Shown: positions 8,524 to 17,261, counted from the first letter of the stretch. The stretch is DNA of 37,739 nt from Chitinophagaceae bacterium (GCA_027486835.1 JAIXOJ010000197.1:1-37739), one strand, 5' to 3'. The notes: generated from the letters alone by a model not told the origin. Translations and numbers: made by a program.

Positions 8524-9210
8524 TTATTTCACGTAAGAATCTAAGAGTTCGGCCTTTTCGTAAATGGAAAGATTAGGAACTGCAATCGTGTATTTCACAA
8601 GTCCGAATCCTCTGGAGTAATAGATGTCGCCATAGCCACTAGTACCAGTGGAAGAAATATCTAGTTTTACATATGCAGTGTGCGGGTATTTTTTGCCATA
8701 AATAGTAACAGTACTGTCTAGATATTTTATCGTGTATTTCATATTTGCCTTGGCAGGAAAACCACCAACGTTTAAAGTAGCTTGTTGAGTCCAAGAAGAA
8801 TCAACCTTTATGTTGTTGATAAAATATTTCTCATTGTAGTCGCCAATGTTGGAAATAATAGAGGGCAAAACACCTTTTCTATAGAAAGTATCTTTAACCT
8901 GCCAGTAAGTGAAATTGTACTTGTTAAGGCTGTCTTTTAAAATCCGGAAGGTATCTTTTGCCACAATAGAATCTTTGGCAACAGTCAATTTGAAAGTGTC
9001 TAATTTTCCTACAGAGTCGCTAGAACCCGAAAAGTGTTTGTATCTCCAAAAGTTTCCGATTGCAATGGGATAATAACTTTTTGTAGAATTCGAATCAGGG
9101 ATAACATAGTTTGTGTCATTGGATAGTCCTGGGGTAGAATCACTGCTTTTTTTACAGCTAAACATAGCAATTGATAAAAGCACAAAAAATGCGGCAAAAA
9201 TCTTTTTCAT
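8524..9210 (-). CDS. Putative lipoprotein of unknown function
   Basis: The 228-aa product starts with a lipoprotein signal peptide: two lysines, a hydrophobic stretch and a lipobox ending at C19 ('IAMFSCKK'), so it is expected to be lipid-anchored in the cell envelope. The rest alternates short polar and aromatic beta-strand-like segments ('YYPIAIGNFWRYKHF', 'ATLNVGGFPAKANMKYTIKYLDS', 'YTIAVPNLSIYEKAELLDSYV'). The 'YPIAIGNFWRY' opening is common among secreted proteins of Bacteroidota that I cannot assign a function. It is monocistronic with its own terminator and diverges from the dipeptidase gene. Confidence 0.8.
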   Translation of the reverse strand: MKKIFAAFFVLLSIAMFSCKKSSDSTPGLSNDTNYVIPDSNSTKSYYPIAIGNFWRYKHFSGSSDSVGKLDTFKLTVAKDSIVAKDTFRILKDSLNKYNFTYWQVKDTFYRKGVLPSIISNIGDYNEKYFINNIKVDSSWTQQATLNVGGFPAKANMKYTIKYLDSTVTIYGKKYPHTAYVKLDISSTGTSGYGDIYYSRGFGLVKYTIAVPNLSIYEKAELLDSYVK

Positions 9211-9328
9211 TCTTTTCTTTATTTGGTTAAAAAATTAATTATTGCAGTAAAGAAAGTCCAGCTACTAAATTCGCTGCTTACTTACCCTTGCAAATATCTT
9301 CCGTTCATTACTACTAAACTAAATAATT

Positions 9329-10708
9329 ATGGAATCGTGGACATCTTTTCAAGAAGCCAATAAAGAACGCTTCTTAGACGAATTGCTAGCACTCTTGCGC
9401 ATCCCCAGCATCAGTGCCAAATCTGAAAACCAAGCTGATATGGCCAACTGTGCCGAAGCCGTTAAGCAACGCCTGCTCGAAGCTGGTGCAGACACCGTTA
9501 TTATTTATCCCACCGCTGGGCATCCTGTGGTTTATGGCGAGAAAATAATCGACCCTGGCAAGCCCACTGTTTTGGTTTATGGCCACTACGATGTACAACC
9601 TGCCGACCCACTCAACCTTTGGAATTCGCCTCCTTTCGAGCCAGTAATCATCGATGGAAAAATCTTTGCTCGCGGTGCTTGTGATGATAAAGGGCAGGTG
9701 TATATGCACATCAAAGCATTAGAAACCTTGGTGCAAACCAACACCTTAGGTAACAACATTAAATTTATTATCGAAGGGGAAGAAGAAATTGGTAGCCCCA
9801 ATTTGGCCACCTTTATAAAAGAGCACAAAGCATTATTAAAAGCCGACGTTATTTTAATCAGCGACACCTCTATGCTAAGCATGGAAACCCCATCTATAGA
9901 TACGGGTGTGCGTGGGTTAAGCTATATAGAAGTAGAAGTAACTGGACCCAACCGCGATTTACACAGCGGCGTTTATGGCGGTGCGGTGGCCAATCCAGCT
10001 ACGATGCTAGCTAAAATGATTGCCTCTTGCCACGATGAAAACAACCATATCACCATCCCAGGTTTCTACGATGATGTGCTAGAATCATCACCTGCCGAAA
10101 GAAGCAAACTAGGCGAAGCCCCCTTTGACGAACAAGCTTTTAAGCAAGATTTGGGTATCGAAAGCCTATGGGGCGAAGCTGGTTATACTACCAACGAACG
10201 CACAGGTATCAGACCCACTTTAGAAGTCAACGGCATCTGGAGTGGCTACACTGGCGAAGGGGCAAAGACCGTATTGCCTTCAAAAGCTTTTGCCAAAATA
10301 TCTGCCCGCCTTGTACCCAACCAATCCTCGGCAGACATTACCCAAAAGCTCATTAATCATTTTAAAAGTATTGCTCCTTCAGGCGTAACTGTAAATGCAT
10401 GGGAACACCACGGTGGCGAACCCTACCTTACACCTATTGATAGTATAGCCTATCAAGCTGCTGAAAAAGCCATTGCCACCACTTTTGGCAAAGCCCCCAT
10501 CCCCCTTCGTGGCGGTGGAAGCATACCAATTTGTGCTTTGTTTGAACAAGAATTAGGCATCAAAATCGTATTCATGGGCTTTGGTTTAGACAGCGACAAT
10601 CTACACAGCCCCAACGAAAAATACGATGTCTTCAATTTTTATAAAGGCATCGAAACCATTCCTTATTTCCATCAATATTACACGGAATTGTTTTTGAAGG
10701 GGGAATAA
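9329..10708 (+). CDS. M20 family metallo-dipeptidase (carnosinase/CNDP-like)
   Basis: M20 dipeptidases use two metal ions, usually zinc, to hydrolyse dipeptides or short peptides in the cytoplasm. The 459-aa protein has the family motifs in order: 'YGHYDVQP' with metal ligand H86 and D88, 'ARGACDDKGQ' with bridging D119, 'IEGEEEIGS' with general base E152 and metal ligand E153, the dimerisation-domain start 'DLHSGVYGG', and near the C-terminus 'FGLDSDNLHSPNE' carrying the last histidine ligand. The length is usual for CNDP-type enzymes. There is no signal peptide. The substrate range cannot be told from the sequence. Confidence 0.92.
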   Translation: MESWTSFQEANKERFLDELLALLRIPSISAKSENQADMANCAEAVKQRLLEAGADTVIIYPTAGHPVVYGEKIIDPGKPTVLVYGHYDVQPADPLNLWNSPPFEPVIIDGKIFARGACDDKGQVYMHIKALETLVQTNTLGNNIKFIIEGEEEIGSPNLATFIKEHKALLKADVILISDTSMLSMETPSIDTGVRGLSYIEVEVTGPNRDLHSGVYGGAVANPATMLAKMIASCHDENNHITIPGFYDDVLESSPAERSKLGEAPFDEQAFKQDLGIESLWGEAGYTTNERTGIRPTLEVNGIWSGYTGEGAKTVLPSKAFAKISARLVPNQSSADITQKLINHFKSIAPSGVTVNAWEHHGGEPYLTPIDSIAYQAAEKAIATTFGKAPIPLRGGGSIPICALFEQELGIKIVFMGFGLDSDNLHSPNEKYDVFNFYKGIETIPYFHQYYTELFLKGE

Positions 10709-10738
10709 TCTTGTAAAATGTTATAGCCTAATTTCACC

Positions 10739-10781
10739 CATCGCAGTTTCCATAAATTAGCTATTTATGGGAGCTGCGATG
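10739..10781. repeat. Long bipartite hairpin downstream of the dipeptidase gene
   Basis: CATCGCAG (10739-10746) pairs with CTGCGATG (10774-10781), and inside it CCATAAAT (10750-10757) pairs with ATTTATGG (10763-10770), with 3-base internal loops. There is no T tract. It may be an RNA 3'-end stabiliser, a Rho-independent terminator of poor quality, or one copy of a dispersed palindromic element. Confidence 0.55.
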
Positions 10782-10965
10782 GTGTTTAATGCTTACAATA
10801 AAGGGTGTAAGGGTATTAATTTGAGGAAATAAAAAGGAATATTCATTTGTAAGAATTATTGGAACTAATTCTTTTTATACAGAATTCACCCATGCCTCAG
10901 CAAGTTTCCCCATTAACTACAAGTTTACTTCATAATTTTTCGCTCTGCATAATACCTATTTAAAG

Positions 10966-12114
10966 ATGCTACTTCATTCACTTGAAATAAGGAATTTTAG
11001 GAATCTCCATGCGCTAACCATCAAAGCTTTAGGCCGCGTTAATTTGTTTACGGGAAAAAACAATACTGGTAAGTCATCATTGCTAGAAGCGATAGCCTTG
11101 TATGCAACAAAAGGCGACTTGGGTTTTTTATATCAATTATTAAATGAGAGAGGGGAGAAGTACCAGCTTAGAGACGGGGAAGATAATGCAACAACAATAA
11201 ATGTAAAGGCTCTTTCCTCCCTTTTCTCAGATAGAAAAATTGGCTTCGAACAGAAGGATGCCCTATTCATTGGTAGTATCGAAAAAAAGGAAACAGGAGC
11301 GCAACAGCATTCAGATGAAAATTTTGTAGCGATAAGATTGGTTAAATTTTTTGATGAAGTAAACAATTATATTGCGAATGAACACAACCGGCCTTTGAGA
11401 AAAAAAAGGGTCATCATAGAAAATGAAAAAGACGGGATAGTAGTAGATTACAGTATTGGGCTTGAAGTCCGTTCAGGGAATAATGCGTATGTTTTTCATT
11501 TAGATAATGAGCAACCCTACAAATATTTTTCAGGAACAATTGGCACTCCCACCAATATTCAATTCATTAGAACAAGAATTATTGATAGGGCATTAAACGG
11601 CAAACTATGGGATAATATTACATTGTCTGAAAAAGAAAGTTATGTGATTGAAGCTTTAAGAATCATAGAGCCAGATGTAGAGAGAATAGCATTTGTAGAA
11701 GAAAGCTCAAGTGAAAGAACGGCAATACTCAAATTAAAATCGAATAGCACGTTGCTTCCGTTGAAAAGTATGGGAGATGGAATAAATAGAGTGCTAACCA
11801 TCATTTTAGCCTTGGTAAATTCCGACAATGGGTTTTTATTAATTGATGAATTTGAGAATGGGCTTCATTATTCTGTTCAGGAAAAATTATGGAAAATCAT
11901 TTTCTCCCTTTCTGAAAAATTGCATGTGCAGGTTTTCGCAACCACGCATAGCGAAGACAGCATCATAGGTTTTGAGAATAGTTTGAATGATAAAGAAATG
12001 CACTCCGATGGTAAATTATTTCGCTTCGATAATGTGAATGGATCTGCACAGCTAGTAGAATTTAATGCTGTGGAGCTCAGAATTGCAAGTACTGAAAATA
12101 TTGAAATACGCTAG
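10966..12114 (+). CDS. AAA/ABC-type ATPase of the OLD-like (AAA_15/AAA_21) group
   Basis: The 382-aa protein starts with the 'LEIRNFRNLHALTIKALGRVN' opening of RecF/OLD-type ATPases. It has Walker A 'GKNNTGKSS' (about 29-37), an ABC-like signature 'KSMGDGINR' (about 266-274), Walker B 'GFLLIDEFENGLH' (about 288-300) and a switch histidine in 'ATTHSED'. The middle third (about 60-220) is variable and charged and may hold the coiled-coil or sensing insertion. There is no nuclease domain in this chain. The next gene, one base after the stop, encodes a stand-alone TOPRIM protein, so the pair splits the two halves of an OLD protein. By analogy with AbiL and PARIS the ATPase may sense phage and release or activate the TOPRIM partner; that is inference. 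Confidence 0.88.
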   Translation: MLLHSLEIRNFRNLHALTIKALGRVNLFTGKNNTGKSSLLEAIALYATKGDLGFLYQLLNERGEKYQLRDGEDNATTINVKALSSLFSDRKIGFEQKDALFIGSIEKKETGAQQHSDENFVAIRLVKFFDEVNNYIANEHNRPLRKKRVIIENEKDGIVVDYSIGLEVRSGNNAYVFHLDNEQPYKYFSGTIGTPTNIQFIRTRIIDRALNGKLWDNITLSEKESYVIEALRIIEPDVERIAFVEESSSERTAILKLKSNSTLLPLKSMGDGINRVLTIILALVNSDNGFLLIDEFENGLHYSVQEKLWKIIFSLSEKLHVQVFATTHSEDSIIGFENSLNDKEMHSDGKLFRFDNVNGSAQLVEFNAVELRIASTENIEIR

Positions 12115-12115
12115 T

Positions 12116-12730
12116 ATGAGTCAGTTTCGTAAGCAACTTTTAGTGGAAGGCAATGACGATAGGCATGTGATGCTGGCACTTTGTAAACAATTCAACATTC
12201 CCAAAAACTTTGAAATTATTGACTGCAATGGTATTGACAATTTGTTGATGCAAATTCCTGTTAGACTCAAACAATCCGATGTTAAGTCTTTAGGAATTAT
12301 AGTAGATGCAGATACGCACATTAAGCAACGGTGGAATGATTTACAATCTATTTTTTCTAAACAAGGGATTAATTTTCCAAAGGATATTCCAAAAGGAGGT
12401 TTAGTGTATCATGCAAATGATATAACCATAGGTATTTGGATTATGCCCAATAACTCCCTGAATGGCACTTTAGAAGATTTTATTTCTTTTTTAGTTCCTC
12501 AAGGTGATAAACTATGGACAGTAGCAAAGCAAGTAGTGGATGAGATTGAAACAAAACAGTTAAACAGGTATATACCCACCCACCAATCAAAAGCGTTAAT
12601 TCACTCTTGGTTATCTTGGCAAGAAGACCCCGGCACACCACTAGGGCTCGCAATCACAAAAAAGTTTTTAACAACACAAGACATGAATTGCTTGAAACTA
12701 ATGGAGTGGTTAGTTGAAACATTTCGGTAA
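12116..12730 (+). CDS. DUF3226-like TOPRIM protein, partner of the upstream ATPase
   Basis: From the ATG at 12116, one base after the TAG of the ATPase gene, this encodes 204 aa; a frame open further upstream overlaps the ATPase gene and is not needed. It shows the TOPRIM acidic set: E11 in 'LLVEGNDD' and D64-x-D66 in 'LGIIVDADTH'. The later part has 'DITIGIWIMPNNSLNGTLEDF' and 'ALIHSWLSWQEDPGTPLG', which I associate with the DUF3226 family. TOPRIM domains with E and DxD bind Mg and often cut nucleic acid (OLD, RNase M5, PARIS AriB). Tight coupling to an AAA ATPase suggests a defence effector; nuclease activity is not shown by the sequence alone. Confidence 0.82.
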   Translation: MSQFRKQLLVEGNDDRHVMLALCKQFNIPKNFEIIDCNGIDNLLMQIPVRLKQSDVKSLGIIVDADTHIKQRWNDLQSIFSKQGINFPKDIPKGGLVYHANDITIGIWIMPNNSLNGTLEDFISFLVPQGDKLWTVAKQVVDEIETKQLNRYIPTHQSKALIHSWLSWQEDPGTPLGLAITKKFLTTQDMNCLKLMEWLVETFR

Positions 12731-12919
12731 GTGAAAAATAAGAATACCTAAAGTTTTGTTTATACTAATCTGGTTATTGGATGTTTAGAAGCGTATTTTT
12801 CTTTAGTGCGATAATAAGCAATCTATCTATTGCATAAAATATTTTTTTGTACACCTTTTGACCTCTTATAAATTAAGTACCCTTTCATTAGCCCTTTATA
12901 ATTAACGGATACCCCCAAC

Positions 12920-13753
12920 ATGAATACTACCAACTACCAGATTAAACTACCACATTTCGAAGGACCATTCGATTTGTTGTTGTTTTTTATTGAGCGGGAT
13001 GAATTAGACATCTATAACATTCCCATTACCAAAATAATGAACGATTTTCTTGACTATATACATACTCAAGAAACACTCAATATTGAGTTGAGTAGTGAAT
13101 TTATTTTGTTTGTTGCCACGCTCATGCGCATCAAGGCAAGGCTACTACTACCAAGAAAAGAAGTGGATCCAGAGGGTAATGAAATTGATCCAAGGCAAGA
13201 ACTGGTAGATAAAATATTAGAGTACAAGCGGTTCAAGGAAGCTTCTGTTGAAATGGCAGAAATGGAAGCAGAACGATTAATGATGGTAAAGCGAGGCAAT
13301 CTCCACGCCGAACTTGCCGCTATTGGCGAACTTTGTGGTGAAGGGACGGAGCTGCAAACCCTAACTGTTTTCAAGCTCATGAAAGCTTTTGAAAAAGTAA
13401 TGCTCCGTGTACATGCCCGTGAAAACAAGCCCGTACATACTGTTGTACAATACAATTATACCATGGAGGGGAGTCGTGAACACATGCTAGCCTATGTGAG
13501 AGAAGCAAAGCAAGTACCCTTTGAACAAATTTTTCAATTATGTAAAGACCGGATACACGCACTTTTCTTGTTTCTTTCATTGCTAGAGCTTTCACAACAA
13601 CGCTACATGACCTTATTAATAGGAGAGGGCCGCAATAATTTCATTGTAGAATGGAACGAAAACCGCGATGAGGAACTGGCCATCCATCCTGAAATTAATG
13701 AAATGGTCTTTGATGAACCTCCTATTGACGAAGACAGGTTCTCCAAAAATTAA
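12920..13753 (+). CDS. scpA: Segregation and condensation protein A (ScpA)
   Basis: ScpA is the kleisin subunit that bridges the SMC heads and recruits ScpB in chromosome condensation and segregation. The 277-aa protein opens with the ScpA hallmark 'FEGPFDLLLFFIERDELDIYNIPITKI', followed by 'FILFVATLMRIKARLLLPR'. It has a charged central helix and a C-terminal winged-helix-like part ('FLFLSLLELSQQRYMTLLIGEG') that contacts the SMC head. scpB and smc are not in the window. The gene stands alone with its own terminator and lies 190 bp after the AAA/TOPRIM pair. Confidence 0.94.
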   Translation: MNTTNYQIKLPHFEGPFDLLLFFIERDELDIYNIPITKIMNDFLDYIHTQETLNIELSSEFILFVATLMRIKARLLLPRKEVDPEGNEIDPRQELVDKILEYKRFKEASVEMAEMEAERLMMVKRGNLHAELAAIGELCGEGTELQTLTVFKLMKAFEKVMLRVHARENKPVHTVVQYNYTMEGSREHMLAYVREAKQVPFEQIFQLCKDRIHALFLFLSLLELSQQRYMTLLIGEGRNNFIVEWNENRDEELAIHPEINEMVFDEPPIDEDRFSKN

Positions 13754-13756
13754 CCC

Positions 13757-13790
13757 AAAGCCTTTGGTGTTTGCCACCAAGGCTTTATTA
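13757..13790 (+). terminator. Terminator of scpA
   Basis: AAAGCCTTTGGTG (13757-13769) pairs with CACCAAGGCTTT (13775-13786) with one bulged T, followed by T-rich sequence, four bases after the scpA stop. Confidence 0.75.
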
Positions 13791-14124
13791 TTTAGCTAAC
13801 AGCATCTTCAATAGTAAAAATGATAAAAGAAATAGCTACAATCATCTGATTTTGCTAACGTAAATTCCATCAAAACATTGCTGACAATCACCAATTGATT
13901 ACTGGGGCTTAAATTGACTAACTAATTTCTTTGAATAAGCAAATCATTGTAGTTATTATAGCAAAACTTGTTGTAAGCGTTTAATCCCTTTTGAAACAAA
14001 CCTACTTTATAACTCCCTTTTTTATTTACACTATGAGTTGATGCTTACAAATTGAGTTCAATTTACCCAAATCCCTTTATTTTTGAAATCATTCATTTAA
14101 TTTAGTATAAACAATAAGACAGCA
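13791..14124. other. Intergenic region before the T9SS protein
   Basis: AT-rich and without genes. The only signal I see is the TATTTTTG promoter box at 14078-14085, listed separately. Confidence 0.6.
14078..14085 (+). promoter_or_regulatory. Possible -7 promoter box of the T9SS protein gene
   Basis: TATTTTTG is a perfect match to the Bacteroidota TAnnTTTG box. A TTG lies 23 bases upstream (14052-14054), slightly long for the -33 spacing. The resulting 5' leader to the ATG at 14125 would be about 35 bases. Confidence 0.45.
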
Positions 14125-16278
14125 ATGAAAAAGATTTCTTTTGTGAAAACCGTATGGTTAGGTGTAAGTAGTATTGTAATGCTGCTGGGGTTATTGAGTA
14201 AAAATGTTTGTGCGCAAACGGCAAGTACTTATGTGCAAAGTATTGGTTATCTAGGTGCAATAACAGTGGATTCAAGTGGAAATGTTTTTGTACTAGGAAG
14301 AGGTGGTCAATCCATAATAAATAAAATCACACCTACTGGTGTGCTTTCTATCATTTATGCGGGTATCAGAAGTGGCAGCAATCAAACAACATTTGTTATG
14401 GATAAGGCTGGTAATTTCTTTTTGCCTGATTCAAAAAAACCTTATGGGTTTTCTACTTATGGTATTTCGAAAATAACTAGTGCAGGTGTTAAAAGCATTA
14501 TTGTAGATACCGGTTCAGGTTCTGTTTTTAAACAGATTACGGGCTTAGCTATAGATAGCTCAGGCAATCTTTTTGCAGCAGATTATCAGAACAATGCTAT
14601 TTACAAGATTTCTACTTCTGGCGTAATTAGTCCTTTTATAACCACAGGAATTAGCGGCCCCTTGGCAATGACAATGGATGGTAATGGAGATTTATTTGTA
14701 TTAAATTCAGCAGGCAACTCTATAGTACAAATAAAACCAGACGGAACTATTTCCACTTTTTACAATGGCAATTTTTCAGATAACCCAATTGGTTTTGCAT
14801 TTGGCGACAACAATAATTTATATGTCTTATGTTATGGAAAAAAGATTTATAAGTTAGATGCTTCTGGTACTTTAGTAGATTCAATTACAACGGCAAACTA
14901 TTCTAATGCTATTTGTGTTGATAAATTAGGCAATATATATACTGGAAACACCAATTACTCGGTTTCTAAAATTTCAAACACAGGGGCGGCGTCCTACCTT
15001 ATTCCTCCCTACATTTATCCTAATACCTATCTGCAAAACATACTGATTGATAATCAGAATAATCTGTTATTTACTGGTAGAATGTCAGACTCTAACAAAT
15101 ATTATATAAATAAGGTTAGTGCAAGCGGTGCAATTAGCAGATTTTCCAGTAATAGCTATTTAAGTTCAATAGTCGCAATGACAAAAGACTCATCAGGCAA
15201 TATTTACTTGGCTTCGGATTCTTCTATAGTATCTATTGCTAATAATGGTGCAGCAACTACTTATGCTTCTACGAATATTGTTTACATCAATACATTGGTT
15301 AAAGACAAATTAGGTAATTTATTTTTTTCTTCAAACAATCCTAATTTATACAAGATTAGTCCTTCAAAAACAACTACACTATTTGCTAAGCTTCCAAGTA
15401 ACATCGTTTCAACTGCTATTGACGATTCTGGTAACATATATATTGGTTGTAGTGATACTTATTTAGGAGTAAATACTAAACTCTATAAAGTAGATAAAAC
15501 AGGAAATCAAACATTGGTATTAACCTTAGGGATAGCTTATATAGCTGGAATGGTGTTTGATAATAACAACAATTTGTACCTGTCTGCAAATCGGTATAAA
15601 AGTATTTTAAAATTATCTCCATCGGGGGTGCTATCCACTTTTGTTAATTCAAATTTATATGGCCCAAGATCTTTGGCATTTGATAACGATGGCAATTTAT
15701 ATGTGGGTAATGACAGTACTTTTATCATTAGTAAGATTGTCTTACAAACATTGCCCGTTCAATTAGTCAATTTTAAAGCAAGCATTTCTCAAAAAGCTGT
15801 GATTACCAATTGGCAAACGGCTAGAGAAAAAAACGCCAAACTGTTTGAAATACAGCGCAGCCTTGATGGATTGTCTTTTTATACCATTGGGCAGGTATCT
15901 GCCAAAGGAAATGGTGCACATGAATATTCGTACACAGATCATTCGCCAGCCTTAGGTGTAAATTACTATCGCCTTCAAGTGATAGATCATGATGGCACGA
16001 TAAGTTTTAGTGAAATAGCAAAAGTGGTGAACGGTGAAGCAGCTGACGACTTCGCTGTTTTTCCTAATCCAGCTAAGAATATCATTACCATCAACGGTAA
16101 GTTAATTAACCATATCAGTCTATACAACGCAGAAGGTAAATTACAGCTTTCAAAAGACTGGAAAGACGCCACCAACCCAACCATTGATTTGGGACAACTG
16201 CACAGTGGGGTGTATTATGTGCATATTAGCAGCAGTAGAAAAACAAAGCCAGTTGTGCTGCCGCTAGTAAAGGAATAA
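14125..16278 (+). CDS. Secreted beta-propeller protein with T9SS type A sorting domain
   Basis: The 717-aa protein has a signal peptide ending near 'NVCAQ' (about residue 31). From about 40 to 535 it carries some twelve repeats of a D-x-x-G-N-hydrophobic-aromatic motif (DSSGNVFV, DKAGNFFL, DSSGNLFA, DGNGDLFV, DKLGNIYT, DSSGNIYL, DDSGNIYI, DNDGNLYV and others). These are typical of NHL/SMP-30-like propeller blades. 'LPVQLVNFKA' opens a fibronectin-like domain (about 545-635) often found before the tail. The end ('FAVFPNPAKN', then 'GVYYVHISSS') is a type A CTD recognised by the type IX secretion system, so the protein should cross the outer membrane and be released or surface-attached. The ligand is unknown. 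The T9SS core genes are not in the window, though gldFG are. Confidence 0.9.
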   Translation: MKKISFVKTVWLGVSSIVMLLGLLSKNVCAQTASTYVQSIGYLGAITVDSSGNVFVLGRGGQSIINKITPTGVLSIIYAGIRSGSNQTTFVMDKAGNFFLPDSKKPYGFSTYGISKITSAGVKSIIVDTGSGSVFKQITGLAIDSSGNLFAADYQNNAIYKISTSGVISPFITTGISGPLAMTMDGNGDLFVLNSAGNSIVQIKPDGTISTFYNGNFSDNPIGFAFGDNNNLYVLCYGKKIYKLDASGTLVDSITTANYSNAICVDKLGNIYTGNTNYSVSKISNTGAASYLIPPYIYPNTYLQNILIDNQNNLLFTGRMSDSNKYYINKVSASGAISRFSSNSYLSSIVAMTKDSSGNIYLASDSSIVSIANNGAATTYASTNIVYINTLVKDKLGNLFFSSNNPNLYKISPSKTTTLFAKLPSNIVSTAIDDSGNIYIGCSDTYLGVNTKLYKVDKTGNQTLVLTLGIAYIAGMVFDNNNNLYLSANRYKSILKLSPSGVLSTFVNSNLYGPRSLAFDNDGNLYVGNDSTFIISKIVLQTLPVQLVNFKASISQKAVITNWQTAREKNAKLFEIQRSLDGLSFYTIGQVSAKGNGAHEYSYTDHSPALGVNYYRLQVIDHDGTISFSEIAKVVNGEAADDFAVFPNPAKNIITINGKLINHISLYNAEGKLQLSKDWKDATNPTIDLGQLHSGVYYVHISSSRKTKPVVLPLVKE

Positions 16279-16328
16279 TCGGCTGGACGAAACTGTTATT
16301 GTAGTAGACCTCGTCTAGACGGAGATAT

Positions 16329-16350
16329 AAGGGATGTTCAATCCCTTTTC
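16329..16350 (+). terminator. Weak first terminator candidate after the T9SS gene
   Basis: AAGGGAT (16329-16335) pairs with ATCCCTT (16341-16347) across a 5-base loop, followed by only four T. A 10-bp palindrome CGTCTAGACG (16312-16321) precedes it. Confidence 0.4.
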
Positions 16351-16417
16351 ACTTCAAATTCACACCTAAGCAATTGGACTACTTGCCCAATTCGTTTTGG
16401 TCTTTGCAACTTTCATT

Positions 16418-16457
16418 AATAGCCACTACTTCTAAATGGAACAGCGGCTATTTTTTT
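16418..16457 (+). terminator. Second terminator candidate after the T9SS gene
   Basis: AATAGCC (16418-16424) pairs with GGCTATT (16446-16452) and seven T follow. The loop is long (21 bases). Confidence 0.6.
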
Positions 16458-16871
16458 GCAACCTGATATGCCCTATAGGCTGCAAGCGGGCAATAAATGA
16501 GCGTCTTTATTTGGTTAATCAGAAAGGATGATTGCTTTTTTCGGGCAAATCAAATGACGGCATAGAGGGAAACTATATAAAATTCCATGCGCTTGCATCA
16601 GATAGATGATGCTACCAAAAAAAATTTTTGCACTGTAAAAAAGTTTTTTATAGTATTGCATCAATTCAATTAGGGAAATAGCAATGTTTAATTGAAAAAG
16701 GGTTTTAGCCACCAATATGGCGAAGGCAGCAAGCTAGTAGTCATATACTTATTAAGGTGGTTCATTAAGATACCCGTTCAATCAATTGTTTTATTTAGTT
16801 GAGGAAGTTCTCAATAGTTATGTTAGGTTATTTGGCACTGATAATGGTTGCAAAACGATACGATTAGTTCG

Positions 16872-17165
16872 TTTTGCCCTAGTCAAGAGAAGGCAACTGG
16901 CACAAAACAGTTGTTTTGCCCTAGTCAAGAGAAGGCGACTGGCACAAAACAGTTGTTTTGCCCTAGTCAAGAGAAGGCGACTGGCACAAAACAGTTGTTT
17001 TGCCCTAGTTAAGAGAAGGCGACTGGCACAAAACAGTTGTTTTGCCCTAGTCAAGAGAAGGCAACTGGCACAAAACAGTTGTTTTGCCCCAATCAAGAGA
17101 AGGCGACTGGCATAAAACGATTGTTTTGCCCTAGTCAAGAAAAGGCAACTGGCACAAAACGGATG
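16872..17165. repeat. Tandem repeat, about seven copies of a 42-bp unit with palindromic junctions
   Basis: Units begin at 16872, 16914, 16956, 16998, 17040, 17082 and 17124, each starting TTTTGCCCTAGTCAAGAGAA or a close variant. The last copy decays after base 17160. Differences are few: GGCAACTGG or GGCGACTGG, CTAGTTAAG in unit 4, CCAATCAAG in unit 6, and CATAAAACGA at the 6/7 junction. Five junctions form the perfect inverted repeat CAAAACA-GT-TGTTTTG. The array is entered through another inverted repeat, GCAAAACGA (16850-16858) with TCGTTTTGC (16869-16877). There are no spacers, so it is not CRISPR. It could be a protein-binding array, a repeated RNA hairpin, or a minisatellite. Confidence 0.95.
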
Positions 17166-17261
17166 TGTTGCGTGTTACAAGAACAATTTACTTAGGTAAC
17201 TATTGAATGTTTAAATTAATAAAATTATATCTTGTCAAATAAATTTTAACACCACGGTTTT

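Larger units (their letters stand above)
16279..17261. other. Gene-free accessory spacer carrying the 42-bp repeat array
   Basis: Nearly 1 kb without a credible gene. It holds the two terminator candidates above and the tandem repeat at 16872-17165. Frames of about 100 aa on both strands across the array exist only because 42 is divisible by three and the unit has no stop; they have no credible start and are not called. Confidence 0.65.

Noticed and set aside
16515-16715. 66-aa minus-strand ORF in the spacer
   Set aside because: Low-complexity, hydrophobic and AT-driven, with no recognisable features.
16786-17138. Open frames of about 100 aa on both strands through the 42-bp repeats
   Set aside because: They follow from a unit length divisible by three without stops; both strands are equally open, starts are poor, and the repeated 14-aa peptides look like no protein.
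16872-17165. CRISPR array
   Set aside because: Units abut without variable spacers and no cas gene is near.
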